Shown: in pieces, positions 59,891-64,000 of the stretch
How positions within the stretch are numbered: position 1 is the first letter of the stretch
Layout of the letters: each line of letters opens with the position of its first letter
Origin: Perilla frutescens
Taxonomy: Eukaryota > Streptophyta > Magnoliopsida > Lamiales > Lamiaceae
Reading direction: 5' to 3'
Assembly: GCA_026008535.1 (NCBI GenBank)
Contig: BRKX01000010.1
Location: 27,414,001-27,478,000, forward strand
Length of the DNA stretch: 64,000 bases
Position numbers and translations under genes: made by a program
Notes under the pieces: generated by a model
What the model was told of the DNA's origin: nothing
Seen by the model: the letters and a program-made list of their open reading frames with translations, nothing else
Database searches by the model: none

Positions 59891-61060
59891 AAAATTAAAG
59901 AAAAAAATAACAAAATAATAATTTTGCACCTTGTACCCCACGCGCCGTGGGTGGGCTCGCGTGGGATCCACGTGCCAGATTTTGGGATAACATTTGATCC
60001 TTTTTTAGTTTTGTTGGGCTTGACTATTATGATGGACCCAAACTCATACGCTTTATGTATGGGAGCCCGCTCATTTCATTATAGTATTCGGATATTTTAT
60101 AATCGATTCCAAATTTTTAAACAATTAAAAAAATTCCTTTTTTGTCCTTTTTGTGTGTTTTTTCACACAAAATTACTTAGATTACACATAATTAAAATAT
60201 AACTAACAAAATACAATTACCTGAACGTCCCTACTATAGATTGTCTATAAAACCTAAAAAAGGTACGAATTATTATATGAATATAGTCTACATACCCACA
60301 AATTATTATCTGCATAAAATATAAATATTATGTCTAACGTTAGACAAATATATTGTATTCAAACGACACTCAAATTAGATATTATGACATTCTTATTCGT
60401 ATTCATAAAATACACGATTGAAATATGTAATTTTATTCGAATTTATAAGTTGAATTTTGGAATTCCAATTATCCAATGTGTAAATTCGAATTGCAAATCG
60501 ATTTGATTTAGAATACTACTTTCAATACTCAACCAATTGGAAAGGAGAAGGCTGAAATAGAGGAGGTCTTATCTAACCTTAAAAGAATCATATTCATATA
60601 ATCGACCGGCATTGATAATTGATGTTAGACCACATTAATTCTATGAACGCATCGTGTGGGAAATTTGACTTGCACACACACATACATGTATAAAAAATTG
60701 CAGGCTGACTGCGGAGTTTACATATTGCAATTTGGAATAATTTATTCTACTATATTATTTTAAATATCGAGTATTCGGAATTATCGCCCTATGGCCTATG
60801 CCTAACGTTTTTAGCCTCACCATGTCTCACTTGCCGTTCCCAATCAAGTCAAAATCCATCGTCCATTACAACGTTGATCGGCCGTTTCAATTTTTCTCTT
60901 TTCCCTAAAGAAATAGTCAATGTGTTGGATTAGACGACGTTCCTAATAAATTGTATTTACGTTCAAATATAAATAGCTTCAAATCTAATGAATTGAATGT
61001 CACTAGAATCATCATTTTAAAATAAAATAATACTAGATGTTCATTAAAATGATCAGAAAT
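59891..61060. other. AT-rich spacer
   Basis: A GC-rich palindromic patch (CCCACGCGCCGTGGGTGGGC) lies at 59937-59956. Otherwise it is plain AT-rich DNA without a gene. Confidence 0.5.
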
Positions 61061-62285
61061 TTATATTGTAAATAGGGATGTTAATATGATCAATCCGTCC
61101 GATTTCGGGTTAGCTCGTCGTGCCGGTAAATTTGCCAAAAAAATATTTAATATGTATAAATTTGTTCATTGATTGATACGTACCTCCTTAAATTTCTAGT
61201 TTTAACAAATTAACACTAAATATAACATAACTTACCACCTATTAATAGAATATATTTTTTAAGTATAAACAATTATATTATTAACGATTAAATTAACCTA
61301 TATTAAACATGAAACTTTCAATATTTAACCAAAATAGAAAGATAAACAATTGAAATTCATGCTTGCCTATTTATTTTTGGCCTATCCCTATCGGACTATT
61401 CAGTTCAGATCAATTTGGACTAAATTTTTTATTGGACTAAAATTTTGTGGTCCTAACACTTTTTATCGGACTATTCGGGTTAACTCATTGATTTTGGATT
61501 GAATTGACATTGTAACTGACTTCAGAAATATATAAGGGATGCCCATTGGATTAGACTGCTACAATATTTTCCGTCAGTCCTGTTGTGCAATCGGGCTATT
61601 CGGTTTCAGTCTATTCAGATTATATTTTCTTCGGGCTGAATTTTTTTTTTTTGCCATAACCTTAACCCTTTGGTTTTCAATCTAGTCCATCGAGCCATAA
61701 AAATTATGAAAAAAAATCTTCTGTATGTATAATTTTGTCAATTCATCTAATCCAAACTTCTAATTTTAACAAATTAAAACTAGATATAATATTACATACC
61801 GCTAATTAATTGAATAGAACATTTGAGTTTCAATAATTAGATTTTTATCGTTTAAATTAAATTACACAAAAATAAAATTTTCAATATTTAACAAAAATAT
61901 AAAGATAAACAATAGAAATTCGGGCTATTCGAGTCAACCCGCTTAATTCCGGCTAATCCTGTAGGACTATAAAGCTATTCAGTTGGAATTAATTCAGGCT
62001 AAATTATTTTGTAACTAGAATTTTACGGTCCTCATTCTTTTATTTTCTCGAACTATTCGGACCAGCACATCAATTTGGAATTGGATTTGATGTGCTTAAT
62101 TGGGAAGCCGGGCCAAAAAATTGTCAAAAAGTACCGAAAATTGAGAACCGAATTAGTTTGATTTTTTCAGTTCGGTTCTTTTCAAAATTTGGTTCGGTTC
62201 GGTTCGATTCTTTTTCTAGTAAAATTCAGTTTTCGGTTTTGGTTCGGTCCAGAGGGAAAATATCCGAACTGAACCAAAAAACTGA

Positions 62286-62324
<39 letters not shown>

Positions 62325-62700
62325 CAATAAAAATAGTCGACTTTGTTGGACTTTATAGTTTATTCGGCCTTACTTTGTTGGAATTTATACCTTTTTGGAC
62401 TTTATTCAATTATTTATTGGTATTTTTTGAACTTGAATCTTGATAATTAGCTAATTCATACTTGTACATATTTAATTATATCACATGAAGAGAATTTAAA
62501 GCCAAAAAAAAATTTAAAAATTTAAGAAAAATTTTAGTTCGGTTCCGATCAGAAATTCAATTCAGTTCGGTCCTATTTTTAGAAAATTCAATTTTCTTCA
62601 GTTTTAATATTTTTAAGATCGAACTGAACCGAAAAACCGAATGGTCAGCTCTGAGTAGTCGAAACCGAAGGTAAAAAAGTGCCGAGTAGTGGGCCCAGAA
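61061..62700. repeat. Region rich in GGCTATTCGG and CGGTTCGG words
   Basis: Degenerate CGGACTATTC(G/A)G words recur (about 61390, 61470, 61600, 61920, 62050), followed by a (G/C)GGTTCGGTT-rich block (62165-62250 and 62530-62650) around a (TA)n tract at 62290-62321. Such word-rich repeats are common in plant intergenic DNA. No gene was seen. Confidence 0.5.
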
Positions 62701-63049
62701 AAGAAATCTACGGGTGGTGTTGAGAGATGAGAAAATTATACCTTTTTAACCACCGACACTCATCGGACAGACGAGGGAGGACCCGCCACGTGTCAGAACA
62801 GCGCCGCGAGGTTCACTATACTATCATACGCCACTCTCCCAGAGCATCTGCAAGCAAAACCGCGTAGCTCACAATCATAACACACGCTGTGCCTGTGCGT
62901 GCGTGTGTGTTTGTGCATATACACATGCATCTCTGAGTAGATACCAAGATATTTTGCCACTTAATTTTCATTTTTTCAGGCTTTTCTGCTCTTTCTCGTT
63001 CCACCATAATTTTAGGAATCTAGTTCAGTTTTGCGGTGTTGTTGGAAAA
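62701..63049 (+). promoter_or_regulatory. Upstream region of the MFS transporter gene
   Basis: Base composition rises (62755-62900), as expected near a promoter, with CCACGTGTCA at 62785-62794 (an ACGT-core, G-box/ABRE-like word). A GT-rich tract lies at 62893-62914. A minimal ATG CAT CTC TGA upstream frame lies at 62925-62936 if the leader starts before it. Confidence 0.4.
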
Positions 63050-63397
63050 ATGGAGTTGTTTTACTACCTGGTGTTTGGGGGGATGGCTGCGGTGGTGGCG
63101 GCATTGGAGCTCAGTAAAAGCAACAAAGATCGGATTAATACTTCTTCGACTTTCAATTCGTTCAAGAACAATTACTTGCTTGTTTACTCTCTCATGATGG
63201 GTACGTCTAATTTGCCACAATCTCAGATCTGGGTGATATTCGATCCCACAATGTGCGCAATTTGAATTGATCTAGTTAATTTTATGCGATGAAACTGCAT
63301 GTTGTTTGTTGTTTAATTTTGATCTGGCATACCTGTACAACTTTGTGTGAGTATTTCGTTGAGATTCCTTTGAGAAAGTGGGCTGCTGCAGCCTGCT

Positions 63398-63438
<41 letters not shown>

Positions 63439-64000
63439 TTTATATTTAATCGGAAGCCTAGGTGGGATTAAACTGTTCTGATATAGATTTCATGTTTGCG
63501 ACATTTGATTTCAGTAATGCCTGAGAGGAGATTTGGGGTAATGTTCATGGTGGATTTAGATATTTATTGTGCATTTCTTGAGGCAATGCATGCTGCTGAG
63601 AGTGGTTTGTTTTTGGATATACTGGATTGGTAGATTATTTTCATGGTCTCCTATCAATATTGGCTTCTGGGCACCCAATTAGAAAGCTCAACTCTTGCTG
63701 GGCAATTCCATGACTAAATCCATTTCCATGTTGCTCGTTGTTTCAATAGCTTTTGCAATTCCTTCCTCGGTTATGAGATATACTGGTACTCACAAATTTG
63801 TGCCTTCTGTGATAATTGCTTTCCGTGTGTGTTACAGCTGGTGACTGGTTGCAAGGGCCATATGTTTACTACCTTTATAGTACTTATGGTTTTGGAAAAG
63901 GTGAAATCGGACAGCTTTTTATCGCTGGATTTGGGTCATCCATGCTATTTGGAACAATTGTTGGATCTCTAGCAGACAAACAGTGAGATATCCTCCTCAA
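63050..64000 (+). CDS. MFS transporter, molybdate-anion transporter (MFSD5) type, partial
   Basis: Only the first two coding exons are inside the window: 63050-63200 and 63838-63982, joined in frame (ATG G / CT GGT GAC). The second exon ends ACA with donor GTGAGA and the gene runs off the right edge. The start MELFYYLVFGGMAAVVAALE gives a first membrane span. It is followed by NYLLVYSLMMAGDWLQGPYV, YLYSTYGFGKGEIGQLFIAG and FGSSMLFGTIVGSLADK, the latter being the beginning of the MFS loop motif. Relatives are plant homologues of the animal MFSD5/algal MOT2 molybdate transporters (At4g27720 in Arabidopsis, from memory). The substrate is inferred from the family. Intron 1 (63201-63837) contains a (TA)n tract. 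Confidence 0.9.
63402..63434. repeat. (TA)n microsatellite in MFS intron 1
   Basis: A CATACATACA lead-in is followed by about 15 TA units. It may be length-variable and is a handy intronic marker. Confidence 0.9.

Noticed and set aside
1..64000. CRISPR arrays, operons, ribosome binding sites, bacterial-type features
   Set aside because: The window is clearly plant nuclear DNA with spliced genes. The regular repeats seen are transposon arrays or microsatellites.

Overview
This window looks like nuclear DNA of a eudicot plant. It has AT-rich spacers, GT-AG introns and five plant housekeeping or transport genes in about 64 kb, separated by nested transposons. No rRNA, tRNA or CRISPR array was recognised. 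The species cannot be read from the sequence.

Layout. Bases 275-8847 may be one minus-strand Helitron into which a roughly 5.9 kb Mutator-like element (MULE) has inserted inside a (TA)n tract. That MULE carries a FAR1-type DNA-binding gene lacking the DDE transposase domain, an opposite-strand fragment of an Ulp1-type SUMO protease, and long arrays built on the word GTGCTAAAA whose orientation flips across the FAR1 gene. At 10974-13885 (minus) is an intact Yellow Stripe-Like metal-nicotianamine transporter (seven coding exons, 667 aa). From 14.6 to 32 kb there is repeat-derived DNA: a foldback element, tRNA-related SINEs, a Stowaway MITE, a second Helitron candidate (19301-25822), a small MULE-type MITE with a perfect 10-bp target duplication, and several tandem repeats. 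A five-exon Msp1/ATAD1-type AAA ATPase (392 aa) lies at 32154-35018, and an intronless BCS1-like AAA ATPase (493 aa) at 39703-41184. A 5'-truncated chromovirus (Ty3/gypsy) occupies 44.2-47.2 kb. The retromer subunit VPS26 (301 aa, start codon cut off by an intron) lies at 48082-51875. A structurally complete but mutated Ty1/copia element (52557-57763, minus, CTCAT duplication) follows about 0.7 kb downstream. The right edge holds the first two coding exons of an MFS transporter of the molybdate-anion/MFSD5 type.

How the genes relate. The series YSL - Msp1-like ATPase - VPS26 - MFS transporter matches, from memory, the neighbourhoods of Arabidopsis At5g53530-At5g53550 (VPS26A, AAA ATPase, YSL3) and At4g27680-At4g27720. 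The cluster is therefore probably an old conserved gene block stretched by transposons rather than a functional pathway. The products act at the plasma membrane (YSL), outer mitochondrial or peroxisomal membrane (Msp1), probably another organelle membrane (BCS1-like), endosome (VPS26) and a cell membrane (MFS).

The most unusual structure is the FAR1/ULP MULE with its strand-switching motif arrays. Next are an array of mini-hairpins with changing but still paired stems (22295-22385) and an unrecognised GC-rich dispersed repeat at three places.
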